Notes under the pieces: model-generated
Told to the model about the DNA's origin: nothing
Seen by the model: the letters and a program-made list of their open reading frames with translations, nothing else
The model's database searches: none
Shown here: piece by piece, positions 23,501-37,400 of the stretch
Layout of the letters: every line of letters starts with the position of its first letter
Position numbering within the stretch: position 1 is the first letter of the stretch
Source: Aralia elata
Taxonomy: Eukaryota > Streptophyta > Magnoliopsida > Apiales > Araliaceae
NCBI GenBank assembly: GCA_034770075.1
Contig: CM068382.1
Span: 10,434,685 to 10,498,684, forward strand
Direction of reading: 5' to 3'
Length of the DNA stretch: 64,000 bases
Made by a program: the position numbers and the translations under genes

Positions 23501-25480
23501 GAGAGTTGAGAAGTAACAACTTTTTAGGTAGAGTTTAAAACTTTTAAGGTAGTCGAAGTTAAAAACTTTTTAGGGGAGAGTCTGAAAAACTTTTAAGGGA
23601 GATAGATTGAAAACTTTAGGGACAAAAATTTTAAAATTTCGGAACATGCAAAGTACACATTTTGAAAGAGAGAAAATTATAAATTTTCGCAAGTTAAGAA
23701 GTAAAAACTTTTAAGGGAGAAACAGTTAACAACTTTTCAGGGACAGAACTAAAAAACGTTTGTAGGAGAGAGTGAAAATTTCAAGGGAGAGAAAATTCAA
23801 AAACTTTTTAGTGAGTGAAAGTTAAAAGTTAAAAACTTTTGAGGGAGAGAAAGTTAAAAACATTTGAGGCCGATGCAGTTAAATCCCTTAAAGGAGAGAG
23901 AATCCTTGAAAAGAAATTGAAAATTTTTGGGATTGAAATTTAAAATTTTCGAAAGATACAAAGTAAAAATTTTAAAAGAGAGAAAGTTAATCGTTTTGAG
24001 AATAAAGAAGTAAAAACTTGAGCGAGAGAAAGTAAGAAACTTTGAACGAGAGAATAAAATTTTTTGAGGGAATGAAAGCTAAAAACTTTTGAGGGAGAGA
24101 AAGTTAAAACATTTTACGGGAGAGAAAGAGAAAAACTTTTAAGGGAGTGAATTATAAAATTTTCGGAAGATACAAAGTATAAATTGTTAAAGAGAGAATA
24201 TTAAAAAGTTAGTTTTGAGAGAAAAAGTTTAAAACTTGTGTCAAAGAGTAAAAAGTTTAAAACTTGTGTCAAAGAGTAAAAAGTTTAAAACTTGTGTCAA
24301 AGAGAAGTTACAAACTTTTGAGGTAGAGACATCTAAAACTTTCAAGGGAGAGAGAGAAAGCGAAAAACTTTTACCGGAGAAAAACTTCAAAATTTCAAAA
24401 GATACCACGTAGAAATTTTGAAAGAGAGAAAGTTGGGAGAGAGTCAAAATCATTAGAAGGAAGGAAAGTGTAAAATTTTGAGGGAGGGAATGTTAAGAAC
24501 TTTTGAAGGAAAGAAAGTGAAAAATTTTAATGGAAAGAGTTAAAAACTTATGAGGTAGAGAAAGTTAAAACCTTTTACTTAGATAAATTGAAAATCTTTT
24601 TTAAGGGACAGAAATTTGAAATTTAAAAATTTAGAAAGATACAAAGTATATATTTTTTAAGAAAGAAATTAAAAAGTTTGAGAGTTAAGAAGTAAAAACT
24701 TTTGAGTTGGAGAGTTAAAAACTTTTTGGGGAGTTAAAAAGTTTGCGTGAGAGAGAGTTAAAAACTTTCGAGGGAGGGAGAGAGAAGCATTATAGGGGGA
24801 GGAAGTTAAAAGGAGAGAGAATGGAAAACTTTTGAAGCAGAGAATGTTAAAAATTTTGAGGGAGTGAAAGAAAAACTTTCGAGTGATAGAAAGTTAAAAC
24901 CTTTTAAGGGAGAAAGTGTGGAAAACTTTTAAAGGAGTGAAATTGAAAATTTTAGGGACTGAAATTTAGAAATTTCGGAAGATACAAAATATAAATTTTG
25001 AAAGAGAGAAAATTATAAATTTGAGTTACGAAGTAAAAACTTTTGCGAGAGAGAGTGAAATTTTTTGAGTGTTGAGAAATGAAAACTTTTGAGGGAGAGA
25101 AGTTTAAAAATATTTACGGAGTTACAGTTCAAAACTTTTTAGAGAGAGAAAGATAAAAACATTGGAGGGAATGGAAGTTAAAACCTTTTAACAGAGAGAG
25201 TGAAAAACTTTTAAGGGAGACAAATCGAAAAATTTAGGGAGGAAAATTTACAAATTTCGAAACATACAAAGTACAAATTTTGAAAGAGAGAAAATTAAAA
25301 GGTTCAAGAGTCAAGTAAAAACTTTTGATGTAGAGAGTTCAAAACTTTTTGATAGAGAGTCAAAATTAAAATCTTTTGAGGGAGAGTTAAAAACATTTGA
25401 GGGGTAGAAAGTTAAAACCTTTTACGGGAGAGTGGAAAACTTTTAAGGGAAATAGATTTAAAAATTTTAAAATTCCAGAA
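20510..25480. repeat. Higher-order block B/C, left copy
   Basis: Matches 31570-37020 in the same order. The offset grows from about 11.06 kb (near 20.5-23.2 kb) to about 11.5 kb (near 25 kb), so the right copy has gained several hundred bases. Shared diagnostic words include GCGGTAGTGAAACTTAAAAA, GACGGC.TGAAAGTTACAAAC and GGAAGCTACAAAGTA. A partial third copy of the central part lies at about 25550-29160. Confidence 0.7.
24222..24305. repeat. Near-perfect 28 bp triplication inside the array
   Basis: Three successive copies of a 28 bp unit beginning AAAAAGTTTAAAACTTGTGT, unlike the degenerate neighbours, indicate a very recent local expansion. The duplicate block near 35650 has only one copy. 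Confidence 0.8.
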
Positions 25481-25549
25481 AATACAAAGTACAACTTTTT
25501 AGAGAAAAAGTTAAAACCTTTTAAGGAAGAAAAAGTGAAAAAGAAAAAC

Positions 25550-28500
25550 TTTTAAGAGAATTTTAAAATTTTTGGAAGCTACAAAGTATAAATTGTTAAA
25601 GAGAGAATATTAAAAAGTTAAAGAGTTTTTAGAGAAATTGTGAGGGCGTGAAGGTTAAAAACTTTGGAGGCGGAGAAAGTTAAAATCTTTTGAGGGAGAG
25701 AAAATGAATAATTTTGAGAGAGAGAGAGAGAGTTAAAAACTTGCATGAGAGAGTTATAAACTTTTGAGGTAGAGATAGCTAAAACTTTCGAAGGAGAGAA
25801 AGTTGATACTTTTTAAGGGAGAGGAAGTGAAAAACTTTTAAGGGAGACAAACTTCAAAATTTCAAAAGATGGCAAGTTTAAATTATGAAAAAGAGAAAGT
25901 TGGGAGAGAGTCAAAATCTTTAGAAGGAAAGAACGTGCAAAATTTTAAGGTAGTGAAAGTTAAGAACTTTTGAGGGAAAAAAGTGAAAAATTTAGTGGAG
26001 ATAAAGTTAAAAACTTTTGAGACAGAGAGTTAAAACCTTTTAGGGAGATAAATTGAAAAACTTTTTCAGGGGCAGAAATTTGAAATTTAAAATTTTTGGA
26101 AGAAACAAAGTATAAATTTTTAAACAGAGAAAATTAAAAAGTTTGAGAGTTAAGAAGTAAAAACTTTTGAGATGGAGGGTTCAAAACTTTTTAGGGAGTT
26201 AGAAAGTTTGCGTGAGAGAGAGTTAAAAACTTTCAAGGGAGAGAGATAAAGGCATTTTAGGGGGAGGAAGTTAAAATCTTTTAAGGGAAAGAAATTTAAA
26301 ATTTTTGGGACTGAAATTTAAAACTTTAAGAAGATACAAAGTATAAATTTAAGAGAGACTGAGTATAAAATTTTGAGAGTAACGAAGTAAAAACTTTTAA
26401 GTGAGAGAAAGATTCAAACTTTCGAGAAAGAGAATGTCAAAAACTTTTGAAGCAGGGAAAGTTAACAATTTTGAGGGAGTGAAAGTAATAAACTTTGACT
26501 GATATAAAGCTAAAACCTTTTAAGGGAGAGAGAGTGAAAAACTTTTAAAGGAGTGAAATTTAAAATTTTAGGCACTGAAATTTAGAAATTTCAGAAGATC
26601 AAGTATAAATTTTGAAAGAGAAAAAATTATTAATTTGAGTTAGGAAGTAAAAACTTTTGCAGGAGAGAGTGAAAACATTTAGGAGTTAAGAAATAAAAAA
26701 TTTTAAGGGAGAAAAAGTTCAAAAATTTTAGGGGTGAAATTTTTTGAAAAGAAAGTTAAAAAAAATTTAGGCACAAGAAGTTAAACCCTTTTAGGGAGAT
26801 AAATTGAAAAAATTTTTAGGGGAGAGAGTTAAAATTTAAAAATTTCGGAAGAAACGGACAAAAAATTTTTAAAGAAAAAATTTAAAAATTTAAAAATTTC
26901 GGAAGAAACGAACAAAAAATTTTTAAAGAAAAAATTATAAAGTTAGAAAGTTAAGAAGTAAAAACTTTTGAGAGAGAGAAAGTTAAAATTTTTTACGGAA
27001 GAGAGTGAAAAACTTTCAAGAGAAAGAAATTGATAAATTTTAGTGACAGAAATTTAATAATTTCGGAAGATACAAAGTATAAATATTGAAAGCGAGAAAA
27101 TTATAAATTTTGAGTTGAGAAGTAAAAACTATGAAGGGAGAATAAGTTAACTTTTGAGGAATAGAAATAAAACTTTCGAGGGACAAAAATTAAAAACTTT
27201 TGAAGGAGAGTGAAAAATTTTGAGGAAGAAAAGGTTCAAAACTTTTTAGGGAGTAAAAGTTAAAAACCTGAGGGATAGAGAGAGAAAACACATTTGAGGG
27301 AGAGGAAGTTAAAACTTTTTAAAGGTGATAGAATGAAAAACTTTTAAAGCAAATAATTAAAAAAAATTGGGACTGAAATTTAGAAATTTTGGAGGACACA
27401 AAATATAAATTTTGAAAGAGAGTGTTGAAAATTTTGAGGGTAAAGAAGTAAAAACTTTTGAGCGAGTGAAAGTTAAAAGCTTTTGAGGGACAGAATGTAA
27501 AAACTTTTGAAGCAGAGAGCTAAAAATTTTGCGCGAGTGGAACTTAAAAACTTTTGAGGGAGAGAAAGCTAAAACCTTTTAAAAGAGTGGAAAACTTTTA
27601 AAGAGAGGAAATTAAAAGCTTTATGGGCAGGAATTTAAACTTTTCGGAAGATACAAAGTATAAATTTTAAAAGAGAAAATTATAAATTTGAGTTGAGATG
27701 CGAAAACTTTTAGAAAGTAAAAGTTAAAAACTTTTCAGGGCGAGTAAGCTGAAAATATTCGAGGGAGAGGATATTAAGAAAAAGTTAACAACTTTTGAGG
27801 GACAGCATTTGAGGAAGAGGAAGTTAAAACCTTAAGATAGAATGGAAAACTTTCAAGGGAGAAAAATTGAAAAATTTTGGGACTGAAAAATTCAGAAATT
27901 TCGGAAGATACAAAATATAAAATTTAAAAGAGAGGGTTAAAATTTTGAGAGTTTAGAAGTAAAAACTTTTGAGCGAGTGAAAGTTAAAAAACTTTTGAGG
28001 GAGAGAATGTCAAAAACTTTTGAGGCAGTGAAAGCTAAAAATTTTGCGAGAATGAAACTTTAAAACTTTTGAGGGAGAGAAAGTTAAAACCCTTTTAAGA
28101 GAAAGAGTGGAAAACTTTTAAAGCAATGAAATTGAAAACTTCAGGGGCAGGAATTTAAAATTTTTGGAAGATACAAAGTATAAATTTAAATTTTGAAAGA
28201 GAGAAAATTACAAAATTTGAGCTGAGAAGTGAAAACTTTTGAGGGAAAAAGTGAAAAAAATTTCGAGTTAAGAAATGAAAAAAGTTAAAAACTTTTCAGG
28301 GTGAGAAAGATAAAAACATTTAAGGGAGAGGAAGTTAAAACCATTTAAAGGATAAAGAGTGAAAAACTTTTGAGGGAGAGAAATCGAAAAATTTAGGGAC
28401 AGAAATTTAAAAAAATTTCGGAACATAAAAACTACAAATTTTGAAATAGAGAGAAGGTTAAAAAGTTCGAGAGTTAAGAAGTAACAACTTTTGAGGTAGA

Positions 28501-29160
28501 GTTTAAAACTTTTTAGGTAGTCGAAGTTAAAAACTTTTTAGGGGGAGAACTTAAAACATTTGAGGGATAAAAAGTTATATAACCTTGTATGGGAGAGTCT
28601 GGAAAACTTTTAAGGGAGATAGATTGAAAAATTTAGGGACATAAATTTTAAAATTTCGGAACATACAAAGTACATATTTTGAAAGAGAGAAAATTATAAA
28701 TTTTGGCAAGTTAAGAAGTAAAAACTTTTAAGGGAGAAAACTTTTGAGGGACAGACCTAAAAAACTTTTGTAGGAGAGTGAAAATTTCGAGGGAGAGAAA
28801 GTTCAAAACTTTTTAGGGAGTGAAAGTTAAAAGTTAAAAACTTTTGAGGGAGAGAGTTAAAAACATTTGAGGCAGAGGAAGTTAAAACCCTTTGAGGGAG
28901 AGAGAATCCTTGAAGAGAAATTGAAAATTTTGGGATTGAAATTTAAAATTTTCGAAAGATACAAAGTAAAAATTTCAAAAGAGAAAGTTAATCGTTTTGA
29001 GAATAAAGAAGTAAAAACTTGAGCGAGAGAAAGTAAGAAACTTTGAACGAGAGAATAAAATTTTTTAAGGGAATGAAAGCTAAAAACTTTTGAGGGAGAG
29101 AAAGTTAAAACCTTTTACAAGAGAGAGACACTTTTAAGGGAGAGCATTTTAAAATTTTCG
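25550..29160. repeat. Higher-order block B, middle partial copy
   Basis: Shares GGAAGCTACAAAGTATAAAT and GGAGGCGGAGAAAGTTAAAA with blocks near 21.77 and 32.83 kb, and later CTTTTGAGGCAGTG-type words with 23.05 and 34.13 kb. About 1.5 kb near 26.28-27.83 kb is not present at that point in the other two copies, so this copy was expanded or rearranged internally. Confidence 0.6.
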
Positions 29161-31260
29161 GAAAATACAAAGTATAAATTTTAGGGGAAGTTAAAATCTT
29201 TTAAGAGAGAGAATGGAACACTTTTAAGGGAAAGAAACTGAAAAATTTTGGGACTGAAATTTAAAACTTTTGGAACATACAAAGAGTATAAATTTTGAAA
29301 GAGTAAAAACTTTTGAAGGAGAGAATGTCAAAAACTTTTAAGGCAGAGAAAGTTAAAAATTTTGAGGGAGTGAATGTAAAAAACTTCTGAGTGATAGAAA
29401 GTTAAAACCTTTTATGGGAGAGAGAGTGGAAAACTTTTAAAGGCGTGAAAATGAAAATTTTAGAGACTGAAATTAAGAAATTTCAGATGATACAAAGTAT
29501 AAATTTTGAAAGAGAGAAAATTGTAAATTTGAGTTACGAAGAAAACTTTTGCAGGAGAGAATAAACAGTTTTGAGAGTTAAGAAATAAAAACTTAGGACT
29601 TTTGGGAGTGAAAGTTTAAAAAAAATTAGGAAGTGAAAGTTCAAAACCTTTCAGAGAGAGATAAAAACCTTTTAACAGAGAGTGAAAAACTTGTAAAGGG
29701 ACAGAAATCAAAAAATTTAGGGACAGAAATTTGAAATTTTCGGAACATACAAAGTACAAATTTTGAACGAGAGAAAATTAAAAAGTTCAAGAGTTACGAA
29801 GTAAAAACTTTTGATGTAGAAAATTAAAAACTTTTTAGGGAGCCAAAGATAAAAACTTTTGACGGAGAGAGTTAAAAACATTTAAGGGATAGAAAGTTAA
29901 AACCTTTTACGGGAGAGAATGGAAAACTTTAAAGGGAGATGGATTTAAAAATTTAGGGACAAAAATTTAAAAACTACAGAACAAACAAAGTACAAATTTT
30001 GAAACAGGGAAACTAATAAATTTTGAGATTTAAGAATTAAAAACTTTAAAAGGAGAAAAAGTTAACAATGGACAGAAAATAAAAACTTTTGAAGGAGAGT
30101 GAAAATTTTTGAAGGAGAAAAAGTAAAAAACTTTTTAAGGGAGTGAAAGTTAAAAAACTTTTGAAGAAGAGAACAATAAAAACATTTGAAGCAGACGAAG
30201 TTAAAATCTTTTAGGGAGATAAATTGAATAACTTTTTAGGGGAGAGAAATTTGAAATTTCAACATTTCAAAAAGAAACAAAGTATAAATTTTTAAATAGA
30301 AAACTAAAAAGTTTGAGAGTTAAGAAGTAAAAACTTTTGAGTTAGAGAGTTAAAAACTTTATTAAAGTTAAAAAAATTTAGGGAGAGAGAATTAAAAACA
30401 TTTAAGGAAGAGAAAGTGGAAAACTTTCATGGGAGAGAAATTGATAAATTTTAGTGACAGAAATTTAAAATTTTTGGAAGATACAAAGTATAAATTTTGA
30501 AAGCGAGAAAATTATAAATTTTGAGAGTTGGGAAGTAAAAACTTTCAAGGGAGAAAAAGTTAACAACTTTTGAGGGACAAAAATTATAAACTTTTTAAGT
30601 AGAGTGAAATTTTTTGAGGAAAATAAAGCTCAAAACTTTTTAGGGAGTCAAAGTTATACACTTTAAAGGATAGAGAGAAAACACATTTGAGGGAGAGGAA
30701 GTTAAAACATTTTACGGGAGAGAGAATGGAAAACTTTAAGGGAGAGAAAATGAAAAATTTTGGGACGGAAATTTAAGAATTTTGGAAGATACAAAATATA
30801 AATTTTGAAAGAGAGTGCATTTAAAATTTAGAGAGTAAAGTAAAAAATTTTGAGCAAGAGAAAGTTAAAAACTTTTGAGAGAGAATACCAATAACTTTTG
30901 AAGTAGAGAGCTAAAAATTTTGAGGGAGTGAAACTTAAAAACTTTTGAGGGAGAGAGTTAAAACCTTTTAGGAGAGTGAAAAACTTTTAAAGCAGTGAAA
31001 TGAAAACTTTAGGGGCAGGAATTTAAAATTTTTTGAACATACAAAGTATAAATTTTGAAAGAGATAAATTATAAAATTAAGTCAAGTAAAAACTTTACAG
31101 GGAGAGTGAAAAAATTTGACAGTTAAGAAGTGAAAACTTTTAGGAAGTAAAAGTTCAAAACTTTTCAGGGCAAGAAAGATAAAAAAACATTTGAAGGAGA
31201 GGAAGTTAAGAAAATGTTAACAACTTTTTAGGGACAGAAATTGAAAACTTTCAAAGGATA

Positions 31261-31434
31261 GTGAATTTTTTAGGAAGAGAAAGGTCAAAACTTTTTACGG
31301 AGTGAAAAAACTTTTGAGAGATAGAGTGCCATTGCTACTTCGGCCTGAACCAAGGAATCGGAGTTTGAGTGAATTTTTTAGGAAGAGAAAGGTCAAAACT
31401 TTTTACGGAGTGAAAAATCTTTTGAGAGATAGAG
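31261..31434. repeat. 66 bp duplication flanking a 42 bp foreign insert
   Basis: Bases 31261-31326 and 31369-31434 are the same 66 bp with one mismatch. Between them, 31327-31368 is a 42 bp sequence of 50 percent G+C (21 of 42). It includes GCTACTTCGGCCTGAACCAA and has no resemblance to the surrounding minisatellite. This is the only clearly non-repeat DNA seen in the 23.5 kb. The origin of the insert is not recognised. Confidence 0.85.
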
Positions 31435-34400
31435 ACAACACATTTGAGGGAGAGGAGGGAAAGTTATAACCTTTTAAGGGAGATAGAATGGAAAACCTTT
31501 AAAGGAGAGAAATATAAAAAAAATTAGGACTGAAATTTAGAAATTTCGGAAGATACAAAATACAAATTGTGAAAGAGTGTTTAAAATTTTGAGAGTAAAG
31601 AAGTAAGACCTTTTGAGAAAGTTAAAAGTTTTTGAGAGAGAACGTCAAACTTTTCAAGCAGAGAAAGATAAAAAATTTGCGGTAGTGAAACTTAAAAACT
31701 TTTGAGGGAGAGAAAGTTAAAACCTTTTAAGAGAGAGTGGAAAACTTTTAACGCAGTGGAATTTAAAACTTTCGGGGTAAGAATTTAAAATTTTCAGAAG
31801 ATACAAACTATAAATTTTGAAAGAGAGAAAATTATAAAGTTGAGTTAAGAAGTAAACACTTTTGTGGGAAAGAGTGAATTTGAGAGTTAAGAAATAAAAA
31901 CTTTTAGGAAGTAAAATTTGAAATTTTTCAGGGCGAGAAAGATAAAAACATTCGAGGGAAAGAAGTTAAGAAAAAGTAAATAACTTTTGAGGACAGAAAT
32001 TAAAACTTTTGAGAGTGAGTGAAAATTTTTGAGGAATGGAAAGTTCAAAACTTTTTAGGGATAGAAAGAGAAAACACATTTGAGGGAGAGGAAGTTAAAA
32101 CCTTAAGGGATATAGAATAGAAAACCTTTAATGGAGAGAAATTGAAAAAATTTGGGAAGAACAAAATATAAATTTTGAAAGAGAGTGGTGTAAGACCATT
32201 TAAGCGAGAGAAAGTTAAAAGCTTTAAGGGAGTGAATGTCAAACTTTTGAAGCAAAGAAAGCTAAAAACATTTGAGGCAGAGGAAGTTAAAACCCTTTAA
32301 GGAGGGAGAGAATGGAAAACTTTTTAGGAAGAGAAACTGAAAATTTTTACGACTACAATTTTAAATTTTCGAAAGAAAAATTAAAATTTTTAAAAGAGAG
32401 AGTTAATAATTTTGAGAATAAAGAAGTACAAACTTTTGAGCGAGAGAATGTTTAAAACTTTTAAGGTAGAGAAGGTCAAGAACTTTAGAACGAGAGTGAA
32501 AAATTTTGAAGGAATGAACGTTAAAAACTTTTGAGGGAGAGAAAGTTATAAACTTTTTAAAGGAGAGAAAGAGAAAAACTTTTAAAGAAGAGAATTTTAA
32601 AATTTTCGACAAAGAATGAATTTTGAAAGAGAGAAAATTAAAAGTTTAAGAGTTTTCAAAGCAATTGTGACGAAGGGAAATTCAAAAATTTCGGAGGGAA
32701 AGAGAGAAACTTTTTAAGGCAGAAAGTGAAAAATTTTGACGGCATGAAAGTTACAAACTTTTATAGGAGAAAAAGTTAAAACCTTTTAAGGAAGAGAAAG
32801 TGACAAACTTTTAAGAGAATTTTAAAATTTTCGGAAGCTACAAAGTAAAAATTATTAAAGAGACAATATTAATTTTTAGAGAAATTGTGAGGGAGTGAAA
32901 GTTAAAAACTTTGGAGGCGGAGAAAGTTAAAATCTTTTGAGGGAGAGAAAATGAATAATTTTGAGTGAGAGAGAGTTAAAAACTTGCATGAGAAAGAGTT
33001 ACAAACTTTTGAGGTAGAGACAACTAAAACTTTCAAAGGAGAGAAAGTTGATACTTTTTAAGGGAGAGGAAGTGAAAAACTTTTAAGGGAGAAAACCATC
33101 AAAATTACAAAAGATACCAAGTTTAAATTTTGAAAAAGATAATGTTGGGAGAAAGTCAAAATCTTTAGAAGGAAAGAACGTGAAAAATTTTGAGGCAGTG
33201 AAAGATAAGAACTTTTGAGGGAAAGAAAGTGAAAATTTTAGCGGTGATAAAGTTAAAAACTTTTGAGGTAGAGAAAGTTAAAACCTTTTAGGAGATAAAT
33301 TGAAAAACTTTTTAAGGGACATAAATTTGAAATTTAAAATTTTCGGAAGAAACAAAATATAAAGTTTTTAAGAGAGAAAATTAAAAAGTTTGAGAGTTAA
33401 GAAGTAAAAACTTTTGAGATGGAGGGTTAAAAACTTTTTAGGGAGTTAGAAAGTTTGTGTGAGAGAGTTAAAAACTTTCGAGGGAGAGAAAGATAAAAGC
33501 ATTTGAGGGGGAGGAAGTTAAAATCTTTTAAGGGAGAGAGAATGGAAAACTTTTAAGTAAAAGAAATTTAAAAAAACTTTTGAGGGAGTTAAAATTTTCG
33601 AAAGATACAAATACAAAATATAAATTTAAAAGAGAGAAAACTATATATTTGAGTTAAGAAGTAAAAACTTTTGAGAGAGAGAGTGAAAAAAATTGAGAGT
33701 TGAGATGTGAAAACTTTTAGGAAGTACAAGTTAAAAACTTTTCAGGGCGAGAAAGCTGAAAACATTCGAGGGAGAGGCAGTCAAGAAAAAGTTAACAACT
33801 TTTGAGGAATAGAAATTAAAAACTTTTGAAGGAGAGTGAAAATTTTTGAGGAAGAGAAAGTTCAAAACTTTTTAGGGAGTGAAAGTTAAAAATTTTTTGA
33901 GGGATTGAGAGATAAAACACATTTGATGGAGAGGAAGTTAAAACCTTAAGATAGAATGGAAAACTTTTAAGGGAGAAAATTTGAAAAATTTTGGGACTGA
34001 CATTCAGAAATTTTGGAATATACAAAATATAAAGTTTAAAAGAGAGGGTTAAAAATTTTGAGAGTTTAGAAGTGAAAACTTTTGAGCGAGCGAAAGTTAA
34101 AAAACTTTTGAGGGAGAGAATGTCAAAAACTTTTGAAACAGTGAAAGTTGAAAATTTTGCGGGAGTGAAACTTTAAAAACTTTTGAGGGAGAGAAAGTTA
34201 AAACCTTTTAAGAGAGAGTGGAAAACGTTTTAAGCAGTGAAATTGAAAACTTTAGGGGCAGGAATTTAAAATTTTGGAAGATACAAAGTATAAATTTTGG
34301 AAGATACAAAGTATAAATTTTGAAAGAGAAAACTACAAAATTTGAGCTGAGAAGTGAAAACTTTTGAGGGAGAAAGTGAAAAAATTTCAGGGTTAAGAAA

Positions 34401-37400
34401 TGAAAACTTTTAGGGTGAGAAAGATAAAAACATTTAAGGGAGAGGAAGTTAAAACCATTTAAAGGAGAAAGAGTGAAAAACTTTTGAGTGAACAACTTTT
34501 TGAGGGAGAGAAATCGAAAAATTTAGGGACAGAAATTTTAAAAAAATTGGAACATAAAAACTACAAATTTTGAAAGAGAGAGAAGATTAAAAAGTTCGAG
34601 AGTTAAGAAGTAACAACTTTTGAGGTAGAGTTTAAAACTTTTTAGGTAATCGAAGTTAAAAACGTTTTAGGGAGAGCTTAAAACATTTGAGGGATAGAAA
34701 GTTATAACCTTGTACGGGAGAGTCTGGAAAACTTTTAAGGGAGATAGATTGAAAAATTTAGGGACAAAAAATTTAAAATTTCGGAACATACAAAGTACAA
34801 ATTTTGAAAGAGAAAATTATAAATTTTGGCAAGTTAAGAAGTAAAAACTTTTAAGGGACAGAACTAAAAAACTTTTGTATGAGAGTGAAAATTTCGAGGG
34901 AGAGAAAGTTCAAAACTTTTTAGGGAGTGAAAGTTAAAAACTTTTGAGGGAGAGAGATAAAAACATTTGAGGCAGAGGAAGTTAAAACCCTTTGAGGGAG
35001 AGAGAATGGAAAACCTTCAAGGAAGAGAAATTGAAAATTTTTGGGACTGAAATTTAAAATTTTCGAAAGATACAAAGCAAAATTTTTAAAAGAGAGAGTT
35101 AATAGTTTTGAGAATAAAGAAGTAAAACTTTTGAGCGAGAGAGTAAAAAAACTTTGAACGAGAGAATGAAAAATTTTGAGGGAAGAAAGCTAAAAACTTT
35201 TGAGGGAGAGAAAGTTAAAACCTTTTATGGGAGAGAAAGAGAAACTTTTAACGGAGAGAATTTTAAAATTTTCGGAAGATACAAAGTATAAATTTTGAAA
35301 GAGAAAATTAAAAGTTTCAGAGTTTTCAGAGAAATTGTGACAGAGGAAAAGTTAAAAACTTTGGAGGGAGACAGAGAAAATCTTTTGAGGGAGAGAGTGA
35401 AAAACTTCTGAAGGCAGAAAGTGAAAATTTTGATGAAGTGCAAGTTAAAAACTTTTAAGGAAGAGAAAGTTAAAACCTTTTAAGGGAGAAAAAGTGAAAC
35501 TTTTAAGGGAGAATTCTAAAAATTTCGGAAGCTATAGAGTATAAATTGTTAAAGAGAGAATATTAAAAAGTTAGTTTTTAGAGAAATAGTGAGACATTGG
35601 GAGGTGGAGAGAGTTAAAATCTTGAGGGAGAGAAAGTGAATGATTTTGAGATAGAAAAAGTTTAAAACTTGTGCCGGAGAGAAGTTATAAACTTTTGAGG
35701 TAGAGACATCTAAAACTTTCAAGGGAGAGAAAGTTAATACTTTTTAAGGGAGAGAGTGAAAAACTTTTACTGGAGAAAAACTTCAAAATTTCAAAAGATA
35801 CCAAGTAGAAATTTTGAAAGAGAGAAAGTTGGGAGAGAAAGTCAAAATCTTTAGAAAGAAAGAGTGTAAAATTTTGAGGGAGTGAATGTTAAGAACTTTT
35901 GAGGGAAAGAAAGTGAAAAATTTTAATGGAAAGAGTTAAAAACTTATGAGGTAGAGAAAGTTAAAACCTTTTACTTAGATAAATTGAAAATCTTTTTAAG
36001 GGACAGAAATTTGAAATTTAAAATTTTCGGAAGATAAAAAGTATATATTTTTTAAGAAAGAAATTAAAAAGTTTGAGAGTTGAGAAGTAAAAACTTTTGA
36101 GGTGGAGAGTTAAAAACTTTTGGGGGGGTTAAAAAGTTTGCATGAGAGAGTTAAAAACTTACGAGGGAGGAAGTTAAAATCTTTTAAGGGAGAGAAAATG
36201 GAAAACATTTAAGGAAAAGAAATTGAAAAGTTTTGGACTGAAATTTAAAACTTTCGGAAGATACAAAGTATTCATTTTGAAAGAGAGTTTAAAATTTTGA
36301 GAGTAACGAAGCAAAAACTTTTGAGCGAAAGAAAGTTTCAAACTTTGGAGGCAGAGAATGTCAAAACTTTTGGAGCAGAGAATGTTAAAAATTTTGAGGG
36401 AGTGAAAGAAAAACTTTCGAGTGATAGGAAGTTAAAACCTTTTAAGGGAGAAAGTGAGGAAAACTTTTTAAAGGAGTGAAATTGATAATTTTAGGGACTG
36501 AAATTTAGAAATTTCGGAACATACAAAGTATAAATTTTGAAAGAGAGAAGACTATAAATTTAAGTTACGAAATAAAAACTTTTGCGAGAGAGTGAAAATT
36601 TTTGAGTGTTGAGAAATAAAAACTTTTGAGGGAGAGAAGTTTAAAAATATTTAGGGAGTGAAAGTTCAAAACTTTTTAGAGAGAGAAAGATAAAAACATT
36701 AGAGAGGACGGAAGTTAAAACCTTTTAACAGAGAGAGTAAAAAACTTTTAAGGGAGACAAATCAAAAAAATTAGGGAGGGAAATTTAAAAATTTCAAAGC
36801 ATACAAAGTACAAATTTTGAAAGAGAGAAAATTTAAAAGTTCAAGAGTCAAGAAGTAAAAACTTTTGATGTAGAGAGTTAAAACTTTTTAGGGAGTCAAA
36901 ATTAAAAACTTTTCAGGCAGAGAGTTAAAAACATTTGAGGGATAGAAAGTTAAAACCTTTTACGGGAGAGAGTGGAAAACTTTTAAGGAGATAGATTTAA
37001 AAATTCCAGAACATACAAAGTACAACTTTTTAGAGTTAAGAATTAAAAACTTTCGAGGGAGAAAAAGTAAACAACGCTGGACAGAAAATAAAATGTTTTG
37101 AAGGAGAGAAAGTGAAAAAATTTTAAGGAGAGAGTTAAAAACTTTTTAGGGAGTAAAAGTTAAAAACTTTTGAGGGAGAAAAGAGAAAAACTTTTGAGGG
37201 AGACGAAGTTAAAACCTTTTAAGGGAGAGAAAATGGAGAACTTTTGAGGGAAAGAAATTAAAAAATCTTGGGACTGAAATTTAAAATTTTCGAAAGATAC
37301 AAAGCAAAAATTTTGAAAGAGAGAGTTAAAAATATTGAGAATAAAGTAAAATCTTTTGAGCGAGAGAGAGTCAAAAACTTTTGAACGAGTGAAAAATTTT

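Noticed and set aside
36297..36479. Plus-strand 60-codon frame, Lys/Glu-rich
   Set aside because: It lies wholly within minisatellite monomers, and the paired block near 24.8 kb does not keep the frame.
16442..37000. Many 60-108 codon minus-strand frames (Leu/Lys/Phe/Ser-rich) inside the minisatellite
   Set aside because: They follow the monomer period, change frame between monomers, have no start context or domain, and differ between duplicated blocks. They are chance products of a pyrimidine-rich strand.
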